Of a stretch of 64,000 bases of DNA, positions 27,286 through 37,474 are shown in pieces; position 1 is the first letter of the stretch; each line of letters opens with the position of its first letter. Where the stretch lies: NCBI GenBank assembly GCA_017615275.1, contig JAGAAO010000025.1:1-64000 (forward strand), read 5' to 3'. Origin of the DNA: Butyrivibrio sp. GTDB taxonomy: Bacteria > Bacillota > Clostridia > Lachnospirales > Lachnospiraceae. The notes below the pieces were generated by a model, which was given only the letters and a program-made list of their open reading frames with translations, did not search any database and had not been told where the DNA came from. Position numbers and translations under genes: made by a program.

Positions 27286-27804
27286 CTAGCAAGTAATCTG
27301 GCATGAACGCATGGTCTCAAGGGCAGCAAGGTGCTTTTCTACGGTAACTCCCGCACAACACTTGGGATCCACACTAATCTTTATTTCAGGCATGTAAGCC
27401 TTAAGCATGAGCGCATTCGAAACAACACAGATATCTGTGCAAAGACCGATGAGCTCTACTTCTATCTCTTCTTTATCAGCGATAGCCTTTATAGTCTCTG
27501 CGAGCTTAACAGATCCGAATGTGGGCTTATTGATAAATGTAGCACCCTCAACCTCTGCTGCCACAGTCTTATCAAGCTCCCAGCCTTCTGTATTCTCTAC
27601 GCAGTGAACAACTGGAAGATTTTTTCCCTCCTGAGTGTCCATATAGTTTTCCTGATGTGTGTCCCTTGTCACAAACACATCCTTTATGTCGTAGCTTCTT
27701 ATCTTCTCTACAACAGCAGGAACGATCGCAACGGCCTCCTTTGTTCCAAGTGCTCCGTCAACGAAATCCTTCTGCATATCTACAACAACAAGTAATTTTC
27801 TCAT
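27286..27804 (-). CDS. Isochorismatase-like cysteine hydrolase (nicotinamidase type)
   Basis: 172 residues. The triad of the superfamily is visible: Asp9 in VVDMQKDF, Lys93 in FINKPTFGS, and Cys126 in GLCTDICVVSNA, matching nicotinamidases more than isochorismatases. A nicotinamidase would convert nicotinamide to nicotinate for NAD salvage, which would fit the NAD-linked dehydrogenases of the operon, but related hydrolases act on other amides. The ATG overlaps the DUF1667 gene's stop by 4 nt. Confidence 0.88.
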   Translation of the reverse strand: MRKLLVVVDMQKDFVDGALGTKEAVAIVPAVVEKIRSYDIKDVFVTRDTHQENYMDTQEGKNLPVVHCVENTEGWELDKTVAAEVEGATFINKPTFGSVKLAETIKAIADKEEIEVELIGLCTDICVVSNALMLKAYMPEIKISVDPKCCAGVTVEKHLAALETMRSCQITC

Positions 27805-28166
27805 ATTAAATCTCCATTTCCTGTAGCTATTATGTCACTTCCCGTGCCCGCTACGTTTTTAATTATAACATCCCCTATCGAAACAGGCGCCTTGGCGATT
27901 GCCTCATTTATCTCTTTCATGACATCAAAGATCTTGCTCTTGGGAATATCGGTGCTTGTTTTTACAGAAACTCTGCTTCTGTCGCTACCTTCAAGCTTCA
28001 CGGTACTTGTAACTATTCTGGTCGGGTTCACTACTTCTTTTCTTGCGTAGATGTCCCCTTTCTGACAAGTATTGCCCTCAACGGACACAGCTTCTCCGTT
28101 CTCAAGCATAACAGTAAGAAAGCATCCCATGGGACAACCTATGCATGTAAGTTCTCTTTTATCCAT
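27801..28166 (-). CDS. DUF1667 family protein of the glycerol operon
   Basis: 121 residues with cysteines CIGCPMGC (8-15) and Cys34 in GNTCQKGDIYA, typical of DUF1667. Members are found beside glpA-like dehydrogenase genes in Clostridia and are thought, not proven, to be an Fe-S or electron-transfer partner. It lies between the small protein and the cysteine hydrolase, overlapping the latter. Confidence 0.9.
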   Translation of the reverse strand: MDKRELTCIGCPMGCFLTVMLENGEAVSVEGNTCQKGDIYARKEVVNPTRIVTSTVKLEGSDRSRVSVKTSTDIPKSKIFDVMKEINEAIAKAPVSIGDVIIKNVAGTGSDIIATGNGDLI

Positions 28167-28189
28167 AGCGTTACTCCTTAACTATTTTT

Positions 28190-28477
28190 TTATCCTTCAA
28201 GTCTCATCATAAAAATCGAATATTCATCGTTCTGAAAGTCAAGATCGGGTGAATTCTCTCCGCCGCCGTTGGTACTTCTCTTTATCTCCGCATAGAACTC
28301 TTCTCCCTGATTTATAATATCCATAACAGTGAGTTCAATTCCGTTCTTCGTAGCAATATCGCAGAAATCAGAAACAGGATTTGCCGATTTTCTCGTTGAA
28401 AGAAGCTCCTCTTTAAGAGCCGGATTTTCTTTTGCCATCTCAAGTAACTTATCAAGCTTTTCAGTAATCATGATCAT
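28190..28477 (-). CDS. Small protein of unknown function within the glycerol operon
   Basis: 95 residues; start overlaps the stop of the FAD oxidoreductase by 4 nt. The segment from about 8 to 60 (LLEMAKENPALKEELLSTRK..FCDIATKNGIELT) resembles the Nif11/leader helix pattern (repeated 'NP.L...L' then 'A...G.ELT'), but the tail lacks a leader cleavage motif and there are no RiPP genes nearby. An unusual insert for this operon; the assignment is tentative. Confidence 0.7.
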   Translation of the reverse strand: MIMITEKLDKLLEMAKENPALKEELLSTRKSANPVSDFCDIATKNGIELTVMDIINQGEEFYAEIKRSTNGGGENSPDLDFQNDEYSIFMMRLEG

Positions 28478-29742
28478 TCACCTTCAATCCTTACAACTAT
28501 CTTCTTAAGACCGCTTCTCTTTACAAGTTCATCCTTCTTAAGAACAATCTGCTCCATTTCACCCGGAGACATGATTCTCTTTTTGTTATGCATGACTCTC
28601 TCATCATCAAAGTACACACTGACAAAAGAATCCTTGTAAACATCGCCAACTCTGAACCTCACGGTCAAGAGATCTTCCATCCTACCTGTATCAATCGTCT
28701 TTGGAACAGTATACCTTGCTCCGCTCTCAGCGACAACCTCTATATTTCCCGAAGTGTTTCCTGCCCTGCATCCGCTCTCGATATATTTTGCCGCATTATA
28801 ACCCGCTCTTTTAGCTTCTTCTGAGACATAGTCCACAAGATCGTGAACATGCAGAACATTGCCGCAGGCAAAGATTCCGGGAATATTGGTCTCAAGAGAT
28901 TCGTTGACCGTAGGGCCGCCCGTTACTGCATTCATCTCTATTCCCGCAGAAAGAGACAGCTCATTTTCGGGTATTAAACCGCATGATAAAAGAAGTGTAT
29001 CACAAGTATAGCGCTCTTCCGTCCCCGGAATCGGCTTTCTGTCAGGTCCAACCTCTGCTATTGTGACCGCCTCTATATGCTCTTTTCCCTCAATGTCTAC
29101 GACTGTATGCGACAATTTAAGCGGAATATCATAATCATCAAGACACTGAACAATATTTCGCTTAAGCCCTCCAGAATACGGCATAAGTTCTGCGACAAGC
29201 TTAACTTTTGCACCTTCAAGAGTCATTCTCCTCGCCATGATAAGTCCGATATCTCCCGAGCCAAGGATAACTACTTCTTTGCCCGGCATGTAACCTTCGA
29301 TATTTACAAGTCTCTGAGCCGTTCCCGCAGAAAAAATCCCCGCAGGGCGATAGCCCGGAATATTGAGAGCTCCTCTTGACCTCTCCCTACAGCCCATGGC
29401 AAGGATCACTGCTTTAGCCGGTATCGTGAACATGCCATCCTCTCTGTTCATGGCTGTGACCGTTCTGTCGCCTTCAATGTTCATCACCATAGTGCCAAGC
29501 TTATAATCTATTCCGAGTTCAAAAACCTTTTGCTTAAATCTGTCGGCATACTCTGGACCTGTGAGTTCCTCCTTGAATGTATGAAGTCCAAAGCCGTTGT
29601 GAATGCACTGATTCAAAATGCCGCCAAGCTCTTTGTCCCTCTCAAGGATCAGTATGCTGTCATTTCCCGCTTCCTTTGCCGCGATTGCAGCTGCAAGTCC
29701 CGCAGGTCCGCCTCCGACAATAACTATATCGTATGACTTCAT
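28474..29742 (-). CDS. FAD/NAD-dependent oxidoreductase of the glycerol operon
   Basis: 422 residues from the second ATG (29742), because GGGGAGGT is 9 nt before it and too close to the first ATG. FAD loop VGGGPAGLAAA (about 8-18), a second dinucleotide fold GSGDIGLIMA (about 158-167), and CGNVLHVHDLVDYVS (about 294-308, the FAD-binding ATG-type motif). Similar to the pyridine-nucleotide disulfide reductase subunit (GlpB-like position) that accepts electrons from the GlpA-like dehydrogenase. Overlaps the glpA-like gene. Confidence 0.88.
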   Translation of the reverse strand: MKSYDIVIVGGGPAGLAAAIAAKEAGNDSILILERDKELGGILNQCIHNGFGLHTFKEELTGPEYADRFKQKVFELGIDYKLGTMVMNIEGDRTVTAMNREDGMFTIPAKAVILAMGCRERSRGALNIPGYRPAGIFSAGTAQRLVNIEGYMPGKEVVILGSGDIGLIMARRMTLEGAKVKLVAELMPYSGGLKRNIVQCLDDYDIPLKLSHTVVDIEGKEHIEAVTIAEVGPDRKPIPGTEERYTCDTLLLSCGLIPENELSLSAGIEMNAVTGGPTVNESLETNIPGIFACGNVLHVHDLVDYVSEEAKRAGYNAAKYIESGCRAGNTSGNIEVVAESGARYTVPKTIDTGRMEDLLTVRFRVGDVYKDSFVSVYFDDERVMHNKKRIMSPGEMEQIVLKKDELVKRSGLKKIVVRIEGE

Positions 29743-29744
29743 GC

Positions 29745-31187
29745 TCATCTCACCTCCCCTTTGGTTCTCTCAAGGACTATGTTGGACTTTCCGCCCGACT
29801 TTGTAATGTCTTCATAATCTATACCAAGTTCTCTGCTTAATATCTCCATTGTCCTTGGCATGCAAAAGCCCGCCTGACATCTTCCCATTCCCGCTCTCGT
29901 CCTTCTCTTTACACCATCAAGACTCTTTGCCCCAAGCGGTCTGTGAATTGAGTCGATTATCTCGCCTTCTGTTATTGATTCACATCTGCAGATTATATTT
30001 CCGTATGCGGGATTCTCTTTTATAAGAGCGTTCATCTCCTCTGCAGAAAGCCCTTCCGTTCTTCTTACAGCCTTTCTCGTTGTGATGATCTCATCTTTCT
30101 TTTTCATGGGCAAAAGAGATTTCGCTATATCGCAGACCATCTCGCCGATTGCAGGACTACTTGTAAGTCCGGGAGACTCTATTCCCGCACAATCAATAAA
30201 TCCCGGTGCATCCTCGATCTCTTTAATAATAAATTCGTGTCCATCCTCGTGTGCACGAAGTCCCGCAAATGAAGTAATCACCTTATTCATGGGAAGCTTC
30301 TTAATATGGTTTCCGGCTTTTTCTATAAGCTCGTTTATTCCTTCCGCCTTCGTGTTCGTAGCCTCTTTATCCTCGGTATCTATTGCCGTCGGGCCGACTA
30401 TCATATTGCCGTGTACCGTAGGTGCCACAAGAACACCCTTTCCAAGAGCCGTAGGCTGCGGGAAGATAATGTGATTCACATATCCCCCGACCTGCTTATC
30501 AAGAAGGCAGTAGTCACCTCTTCTTTCTGTTATATGTATCTTGTTTGCACTAACCATGTTGTGAATGACGTCGGCATACACACCCGCCGCATTGACAACG
30601 AGCTTTGTAACATACTCTCCGTTATTTGTACTTATGTGCCAGTTCCCGTCATCACTCTTTTTGATGTCTTTTACCTCGGTGTTAAACTTAAACTCTGTTC
30701 CGTTAACAGCAGCAACTTCCGCCATTCCCATGTTGAGCTCAAACGGGCAAACAATTCCCGCACTCGGGGCAAAAAGAGCTCCTTCTGTATCGTCCGAAAG
30801 ATTTGGCTCCATGGAAAGTGCTTCTTCCTTAGAAAGAATCTTAAGCCCTTTAACACCGTTTTTTATACCTCTGTCATAGAGAGTCTTAAGCCCCGGTAGC
30901 TCCTCCTTGTGGATGCAAACGACAAGTGATCCTATCCTCTTAAAAGGAATATCCAGATCTTCGCAGAGCTTGTCCATCATCTCGTTTCCTCTGACATTGA
31001 GCTTTGCCATAAGAGAACCTTCGGCGGCGTCATAGCCTGCATGAATTATCGCCGAATTAGCCTTGGACGTTCCTTCGCACACGTCATCGCATTTTTCCAA
31101 TACGCAGGTCTTGATGTCATACTGCGAAAGCTGCCACGCGACAGCCGCACCCGACACGCCCGCTCCGATAATTATCACATCATACAT
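29745..31187 (-). CDS. Glycerol-3-phosphate dehydrogenase-like flavoprotein with BFD-type Fe-S domain
   Basis: 480 residues. N-terminal FAD loop GAGVSGAAVAW and DAO-type fold (1-370), then a C-terminal bacterioferritin-associated-ferredoxin-like domain with ICRCESIT...(C-x-C) and GRCQAGFCM, the four cysteines of a [2Fe-2S] site. It should oxidise glycerol 3-phosphate to dihydroxyacetone phosphate and pass electrons to the partner flavoprotein. Sits 6 bp downstream of glpK and overlaps the next gene. Usually annotated NAD(P)/FAD-dependent oxidoreductase or glpA. Confidence 0.9.
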   Translation of the reverse strand: MYDVIIIGAGVSGAAVAWQLSQYDIKTCVLEKCDDVCEGTSKANSAIIHAGYDAAEGSLMAKLNVRGNEMMDKLCEDLDIPFKRIGSLVVCIHKEELPGLKTLYDRGIKNGVKGLKILSKEEALSMEPNLSDDTEGALFAPSAGIVCPFELNMGMAEVAAVNGTEFKFNTEVKDIKKSDDGNWHISTNNGEYVTKLVVNAAGVYADVIHNMVSANKIHITERRGDYCLLDKQVGGYVNHIIFPQPTALGKGVLVAPTVHGNMIVGPTAIDTEDKEATNTKAEGINELIEKAGNHIKKLPMNKVITSFAGLRAHEDGHEFIIKEIEDAPGFIDCAGIESPGLTSSPAIGEMVCDIAKSLLPMKKKDEIITTRKAVRRTEGLSAEEMNALIKENPAYGNIICRCESITEGEIIDSIHRPLGAKSLDGVKRRTRAGMGRCQAGFCMPRTMEILSRELGIDYEDITKSGGKSNIVLERTKGEVR

Positions 31188-31193
31188 AAACTT

Positions 31194-32738
<1,545 letters not shown>

Positions 32739-32768
32739 TTAATTCTATTATACTTGAAAAGCCGCGTA

Positions 32769-32798
32769 TTGTATTCAGGGCAAATAATAAGCTATAAT
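32769..32798 (+). promoter_or_regulatory. Promoter upstream of the 97-residue gene
   Basis: TTGTAT (32769-32774), an 18-bp spacer and a perfect TATAAT (32793-32798), about 36 bp before the start codon. Confidence 0.7.
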
Positions 32799-32834
32799 TA
32801 GAAAGGAAAGATGAATATGTGGAGGGCTAGTGTC

Positions 32835-33128
32835 ATGGCAAACGAAAGAGAAGATCTTATTCACTCACTTGCTAAATCCATGGGCGTAGGCGACGCACAA
32901 AAAGCGCGCGGCATATCGGGTAAGTACAATGCTGAGACCGGTACCATGTACTGTAACGGCCACATTATTTCCCGCACTACCATTGAACAGGCAAGCTCCT
33001 ACTTTGGTTCACAGTATAAACGTCTTGCCGAAATCGATGACGAGAACGCCAAGGAGATGGCTTCGCTTTACGAAGTTGCAATGGAAGCGATAAACATGAT
33101 AGTAACACCTACAGAGGCAGCCGAATAA
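32835..33128 (+). CDS. Small conserved-looking protein of unknown function
   Basis: 97 residues from the ATG at 32835, with GGAGGG 9 nt upstream; earlier in-frame ATG codons at 32811 lack a site. It begins MANEREDLIHSLAKSMGVGD and has a central Tyr/Cys segment (TGTMYCNGHIISRTTI). Mixed alpha/beta, soluble, no signal. Its own near-consensus promoter and ribosome site show it is a real gene. A weak palindromic or T-rich end follows (TAACGGCTACCTCTTTTTTT). Function unknown. Confidence 0.75.
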   Translation: MANEREDLIHSLAKSMGVGDAQKARGISGKYNAETGTMYCNGHIISRTTIEQASSYFGSQYKRLAEIDDENAKEMASLYEVAMEAINMIVTPTEAAE

Positions 33129-33209
33129 CGGCTACCTCTTTTTTTGCTTCGCAATACCACTCGCTCTTCGAATCATTAAAAAATTCTCCGCTATGGATGC
33201 ACTCAGCTA

Positions 33210-34331
33210 TCACTCTTCTTCTGCTTCGTCCACTGCTTCATAGGCGGTGTAGTACGTCTCCACTCTATCAAACCTGTAGTACGCATCTCCCTTTACTGTT
33301 CCCACTCCGTTTGGCTCCACATACACATTGCTGTTACTCGCGGGAATGAGCCAGATACAATCAACCAGCTCCGCCCCGTCAAAAAATAAAACAAATGCGT
33401 CCACTTTCACTTTCTTATCACATAAATTCTTAGCCTCAACCACCACAGAATTTCCTTCAGCTTTGGAATGAATAGCAATGTCGTTAAGCCTGTCCTTCTC
33501 ATAGGGATTTCTTTTGGTGACAGAAAACTCATACATGGTGGGAAGTTTCCCATTAAGCTCCCTCTTATCAAACCTTCCCTCAAATACAAATTTGGCTCCG
33601 TCTTGAACAACTTCAACTGTCTTCTCGGATACCGAAAGCTCATCGCCATCATCATTTCTAGCAATAAATCTGCACTCATACCGAAGTTCTTTTCCCGAGT
33701 TATTCTGGAGAACCAGCACCGGATTGCAGTTGTGATCATCTTCCCTGAAATACTGCGCGATCAGACTCGTTCCCCTGGGAATACCGCCGTAAGATGGCAT
33801 GTTATCGTCAGAAGCACCTATCTGTATGCTTGCTGGCTTAAAATCACCATCGCCCTCTATCTTTCCTTTATCTCCCGTACCTTCTGTTGTTTTACCGGAA
33901 AGGCTTCCGTCCTTGTCGGTACTTTCGCCGACAACTTCAAAAACTACGGTTTTATCTTTTGCGGCGGTCGAAGTAATTTTTTGGTCGTCTGTATTAATAT
34001 AAAATATCTGCTCTTTTTCAAGCTCGCTCTCCACCAACCATTGCATATCAAGCCCCATGTTTGTGTAGTTGTCGTAAATAATCTGAGATAAAATTGAAAG
34101 CTCCTCGCTCTTTTCATATGGCAGAGCAAATCCGAAGCTGTTTAGATACATGATAACAGGAACAAGTGCTCCGACCACAGACATAGCAAGAGCCCGCACC
34201 GCACTAATTGTTTTTTCCCGCAAAAGACACATCACACTGATAACGGCACCGGCAAGAGACGGAATGATCCCAACCACAGTAAATGAGGTTATCAAGCCAA
34301 TAACCGACAGAACTATCGCAGCAATCGTCAT
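33210..34331 (-). CDS. Membrane-anchored protein with large extracytoplasmic domain
   Basis: 373 residues. Two or three hydrophobic segments in the first 70 residues (MTIAAIVLSVIGLITSF..., ALAMSVVGALVPVIMYL) resemble the DUF4190-type membrane start. A Ser/Gly/Asp-rich linker (about 130-175) leads to a beta-rich domain (about 180-360) resembling a FxLYD-type extracellular domain. No enzyme motif seen. Convergent with the 97-residue gene upstream in coordinates. Confidence 0.72.
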   Translation of the reverse strand: MTIAAIVLSVIGLITSFTVVGIIPSLAGAVISVMCLLREKTISAVRALAMSVVGALVPVIMYLNSFGFALPYEKSEELSILSQIIYDNYTNMGLDMQWLVESELEKEQIFYINTDDQKITSTAAKDKTVVFEVVGESTDKDGSLSGKTTEGTGDKGKIEGDGDFKPASIQIGASDDNMPSYGGIPRGTSLIAQYFREDDHNCNPVLVLQNNSGKELRYECRFIARNDDGDELSVSEKTVEVVQDGAKFVFEGRFDKRELNGKLPTMYEFSVTKRNPYEKDRLNDIAIHSKAEGNSVVVEAKNLCDKKVKVDAFVLFFDGAELVDCIWLIPASNSNVYVEPNGVGTVKGDAYYRFDRVETYYTAYEAVDEAEEE

Positions 34332-34410
34332 TTAATTCAAAGTCCCCCGATTTTTAGAAAAAAGACAAAATATTGCAAAATGTCAATACTTGTATCTGAT
34401 TTTTTTTGAG

Positions 34411-34426
34411 CTACAATATGTTGTAG
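34411..34426. promoter_or_regulatory. Dyad near the promoter of a 56-residue gene
   Basis: CTACAA-TATG-TTGTAG, a perfect 6-bp inverted repeat in the AT-rich gap 34332-34506 that separates two divergent genes. It could be an operator for either; no regulator can be named. Confidence 0.45.
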
Positions 34427-34512
34427 AATATATATTAATATTATAACAAAATGTGTGACCGTATATTTATATTATTTTATTTCGGAACATTTTTTGTGAG
34501 GAGGGTATGATT

Positions 34513-34683
34513 ATGAATAACGTTGAAACATTGGAGGCTTCCGATTCTCGCGTCATCCGCAGCATTCTTCGTTCAATGGCAAACGAACATTGGTCCGTAG
34601 CCGAAGCTTTGGATGAATACGATATTCCCGAAGATCTTCGCGATTCATACGAAGCGCAGATTTCAGAATTTTTCATAGACTAA
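34513..34683 (+). CDS. 56-residue acidic helical protein
   Basis: A short gene below common ORF cutoffs. ATG at 34513 has GAGGAGGG about 8 nt upstream (an ATG at 34507 is too close to it). The product begins MNNVETLEASDSRVIRSILR, continues HWSVAEALDEYDIPEDLRD and ends SEFFID. It is acidic, contains no cysteine and looks like two or three helices. A strong hairpin terminator with T-run starts 26 bp after the stop. The combination of ribosome site, compositional bias and terminator supports expression. No family recognised. Confidence 0.75.
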   Translation: MNNVETLEASDSRVIRSILRSMANEHWSVAEALDEYDIPEDLRDSYEAQISEFFID

Positions 34684-34708
34684 AATACTTCTCACTCTTA
34701 TATATGGT

Positions 34709-34746
34709 AAAAGGACAGTGAAATTTCCATCTTTCACTGTCCTTTT
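34709..34746. terminator. Bidirectional terminator
   Basis: AAAAGGACAGTGAAA / TTTCACTGTCCTTTT, a perfect 15-bp stem with an 8-nt loop. It serves the 56-residue gene on the plus strand and the GNAT gene on the minus strand; both flanks give T-runs. Confidence 0.92.
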
Positions 34747-34771
34747 ATTTTGATTTATTCAAAGTTCCCTA

Positions 34772-35212
34772 TTAAGTCAGCTTCTTTTCCATGCGGATGC
34801 AGTCGAATGTATCGCCGTGAACAATATGCCTGTCGGTTACTGTATACCCTAAAGTCTGATAAAACCCGACAGCAACATCGCGGCTCTCAATCAGCGCATG
34901 CGTATAGCCAAGATCCAAAAGCCAGTTTTCTGCCTCTTGCATAACGCGCTTTCCAAGCCCCTTTCCGCGATACTCAGGAAGTACAACAACTCGGCCTATC
35001 ATAGCTGACGTCGCGTCAATACTATAAAAACGACAGGTTGCAACAGGAAAATCATCATCTGTAAGGACGATATATTTCGTATCCGGTCCGTCATGTTCGT
35101 CAAATTCGCGTCGAAGCGTAATATTGTATTGTTTTGCCATTCCTTGAATCCGGACGTAATACGCTCCCGCCTGCTGCCACGTTTCCGTCGCCCTGATAAC
35201 CTGTATGTTCAT
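34772..35212 (-). CDS. GNAT family N-acetyltransferase
   Basis: 146 residues. The acetyl-CoA motif RVVVLPEYRGKGLGKRVM (about 73-90, motif A with R/Q-x-x-G-x-G/A) and a motif B helix (AVGFYQTLGY, about 114-123) are clear. Substrate unknown. It starts with MNIQVIRAT with AGGGGG upstream. A single gene between the terminator and the methyltransferase gene. Confidence 0.85.
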   Translation of the reverse strand: MNIQVIRATETWQQAGAYYVRIQGMAKQYNITLRREFDEHDGPDTKYIVLTDDDFPVATCRFYSIDATSAMIGRVVVLPEYRGKGLGKRVMQEAENWLLDLGYTHALIESRDVAVGFYQTLGYTVTDRHIVHGDTFDCIRMEKKLT

Positions 35213-35278
35213 AAGTACCCCCTCTTAAGTCAAAAAACTGTCAGCTTACATTAGCTTGCAACTTCTTATCCATTGCAA

Positions 35279-36037
35279 TCACTTTCTGACAGTGTAGATA
35301 TATCTTGCCATTTTCTCCGCAAACAAACCAAAAGATTCAGTAACGCAGTCGGTCTGTGCCATCAGCATATCGAACCACTCGCTGCTACCTTCATTTTCAA
35401 ATTCCTTTTGATGCAAAATAGCAGCTTCTCTCTTCTTTTTCAGAAGTTCATAAGTCTCTTTGGTTATATCTTCCACTTCATAAGGGATGCTGTTTTTCTG
35501 TAATGCTCCGGCAAAGACAGTTGTATCCTTGTTATCAGTCTTAGGCATCACATCACCTTCCTGATAACACACAAAAAGTACGCCGTCTTTCTTAAGCCAT
35601 CCAATAGCCTGTAATATAAACTTTTCCATATCCGGAGCAAAATACATCGTGTCCATAGAGGTTATTACATCAAACTGTTCTGTAGGATAATCAATCTCGC
35701 CAATAAGCCCCTGTCGAAACTCTGCATTTGTCCGGAATAATTTCTCTGCAGTATTTATAGCGTTCTCGGAATAATCAAATCCGTGGATAAAAGCATTTGT
35801 TCTTTTTTGCAGGTATCCCAGCATCTTTCCGTTTCCGCATCCCACATCAAGTATATGACTTTCCCGACCTGTCGGAATATAATCGATAATTCTGTCTATC
35901 TGCTTAATATCACTAAATCCATCCTGCGAAAAATCATCTCCGAATGCATCCTTACAGAAATTCCTGAATGCATCGGAGCGTTCTGCCATTTCATAGAAAT
36001 TCTCATACTCATTGTAAAATAACTTTTTGTCGCTCAT
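35279..36037 (-). CDS. Class I SAM-dependent methyltransferase
   Basis: 252 residues. Motif I ILDVGCGNGKM (about 58-68) and the acidic residue of motif II (HGFDYSENAI, about 81-90) place it in the class I (Rossmann) methyltransferases; the motif IV region is VITSMDTMYFAPD. Substrate unknown. 27 bp downstream of the racemase gene, so the two are probably co-transcribed. Confidence 0.85.
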   Translation of the reverse strand: MSDKKLFYNEYENFYEMAERSDAFRNFCKDAFGDDFSQDGFSDIKQIDRIIDYIPTGRESHILDVGCGNGKMLGYLQKRTNAFIHGFDYSENAINTAEKLFRTNAEFRQGLIGEIDYPTEQFDVITSMDTMYFAPDMEKFILQAIGWLKKDGVLFVCYQEGDVMPKTDNKDTTVFAGALQKNSIPYEVEDITKETYELLKKKREAAILHQKEFENEGSSEWFDMLMAQTDCVTESFGLFAEKMARYIYTVRK

Positions 36038-36064
36038 GTCACTCTCTTATATAATTTTTGCCTT

Positions 36065-36760
36065 CTATTCTTGCATCGCAAGTTCAATCAATTTGTTCAA
36101 ATGTATCTCAACCGAATCCAGACAAAGAATAGGACAATTCTTTTCGTTTAATAAAAGCGGTAACTCCGTGCAACCGAGAATAACTGCTTCTATACCGTCT
36201 TCAACATGCATTCTCTCAATGATTCCTCTGAACTCTTCAAGTGTACTTTCTTTTACAATACCTTGTTCAAGCTCTTCCAATATCCTCTTTGCAATCAATT
36301 CACGCTCATTTTTCTGTGGTATGACTACATCTATTCCGGCTTCAATAAGATCTTTTTTCATGTAGTCTTGTTCCATTGTAAAAATGGTTCCAAGAAGACC
36401 TACTTTTTTGATCCCTTTGGAAACCGCTTCATCACTTACAACCTTAGGAATACTTATCAGTGATACATTTGTTTTCTGAACAATCTGCTCATATACGATA
36501 TGCATTGTCCCTGCTGTAAGCGAAATAATCTCTGCACCGCCCGCTTTTATGCTCTCCACCTTTTCAGACAGATAGTCCGCCAGTTCCTGATACTTCCCAT
36601 CAGAAACGAATTTCCACGCCTTACGAAAGTTTACACTTTCTATTGCTACATCAGGCATAGAAGCTCCATTCGTCAACTTATCAATTCTGCTATTCAATTC
36701 TTTATAGTACATTACTGTTGATTCAGGTCCTGTTCCGCCTACCAGCCCAATTTTTTTCAT
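36065..36760 (-). CDS. Aspartate/glutamate racemase family protein, first catalytic position changed
   Basis: 231 residues from the ATG at 36760 (AGGAGG 6 nt upstream); the open frame extends to 36934 without a site. N-terminal IGLVGGTGPEST and C-terminal VILGCTELPLLL (Cys197) are family motifs. The first catalytic position is TAGTMH (82-87), Ala83, where most members have Cys and E. coli L-Asp/Glu racemase has Thr83. So one of the two bases is absent and the reaction may be one-sided or different. Preceded by the sugar O-acetyltransferase gene 43 bp upstream. Confidence 0.82.
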   Translation of the reverse strand: MKKIGLVGGTGPESTVMYYKELNSRIDKLTNGASMPDVAIESVNFRKAWKFVSDGKYQELADYLSEKVESIKAGGAEIISLTAGTMHIVYEQIVQKTNVSLISIPKVVSDEAVSKGIKKVGLLGTIFTMEQDYMKKDLIEAGIDVVIPQKNERELIAKRILEELEQGIVKESTLEEFRGIIERMHVEDGIEAVILGCTELPLLLNEKNCPILCLDSVEIHLNKLIELAMQE

Positions 36761-36803
36761 CTGCATCCTCCTATATTTGACGTTATTACGTACAGGATTG
36801 AAT

Positions 36804-37415
36804 TTACAGATTCTCCCAGTCAATACGTTCGTTCTTATAAAAGTATTCACGATCTCTATCTGATACTTCACGTAAGACACGGCATGGATTTCCGACCGCA
36901 ACCACGCCATCTGGAATGTCATGTGTAACAACACTACCGGCGCCTATCACAGTGTTCTTTCCTATGCTGATCCCCGGAAGAAGCATGGCTCCTGCGCCTA
37001 TCCACGCATTTTCTCCAATCCTAACATCTTTGTTATACTGTAGGCCACGGGCACGAAGTTCCGAATCCACAGGGTGACTCGCTGTGCTGATAACCACATT
37101 GGGGCCGAACATAACCTTATCACCCACGTAGATATGACCGTCATCAACAAGCGTCAGATTTGAATTGGCATAAACATCCGATCCGAAGTGGAGATGATGG
37201 CCGCCCCAATTGGCGCGAAGCGGCAGTTCAATATAGCAGTTATCGCCACACTCTGCGAAAACCTCATGCATATATTGCTGCTTTTTTTCAATATCGGAGG
37301 GCTTAAGCTGATTGAATTCCCACTGTCTGTCCAGAAAAGGAACCTGCTCATTCATAATTTCAGGATCACCCGGATCATAAATCAAACCTTTTTCCATTCT
37401 CTCATATTGAGTCAT
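36804..37415 (-). CDS. Sugar O-acetyltransferase (maltose/galactoside acetyltransferase type)
   Basis: 203 residues. N-terminal MAc domain (MTQYERMEKGLIYDP..., about 1-55), then left-handed beta-helix repeats (about 60-190) with the catalytic His in NWGGHHLHFG-like context (position from DVYANSNL follows) and the usual GNPCRVLREVSDRD ending. It transfers acetyl from acetyl-CoA to a sugar; substrate unknown. Coding start ATG at 37415 with GGAGG-like site. Confidence 0.9.
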   Translation of the reverse strand: MTQYERMEKGLIYDPGDPEIMNEQVPFLDRQWEFNQLKPSDIEKKQQYMHEVFAECGDNCYIELPLRANWGGHHLHFGSDVYANSNLTLVDDGHIYVGDKVMFGPNVVISTASHPVDSELRARGLQYNKDVRIGENAWIGAGAMLLPGISIGKNTVIGAGSVVTHDIPDGVVAVGNPCRVLREVSDRDREYFYKNERIDWENL

Positions 37416-37474
37416 AGTTAACCTCCTTACATTCTTCCTTTCCCCAATATGGCCTCTCCCCTTTTTTATATTTC

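Noticed and set aside
28190-28477. RiPP precursor with Nif11 leader
   Set aside because: No modification, transport or protease genes nearby and no double-Gly cleavage site; only a weak helix resemblance.
30306-30899. 197-residue plus-strand ORF
   Set aside because: Shadow of the GlpA-like flavoprotein gene.
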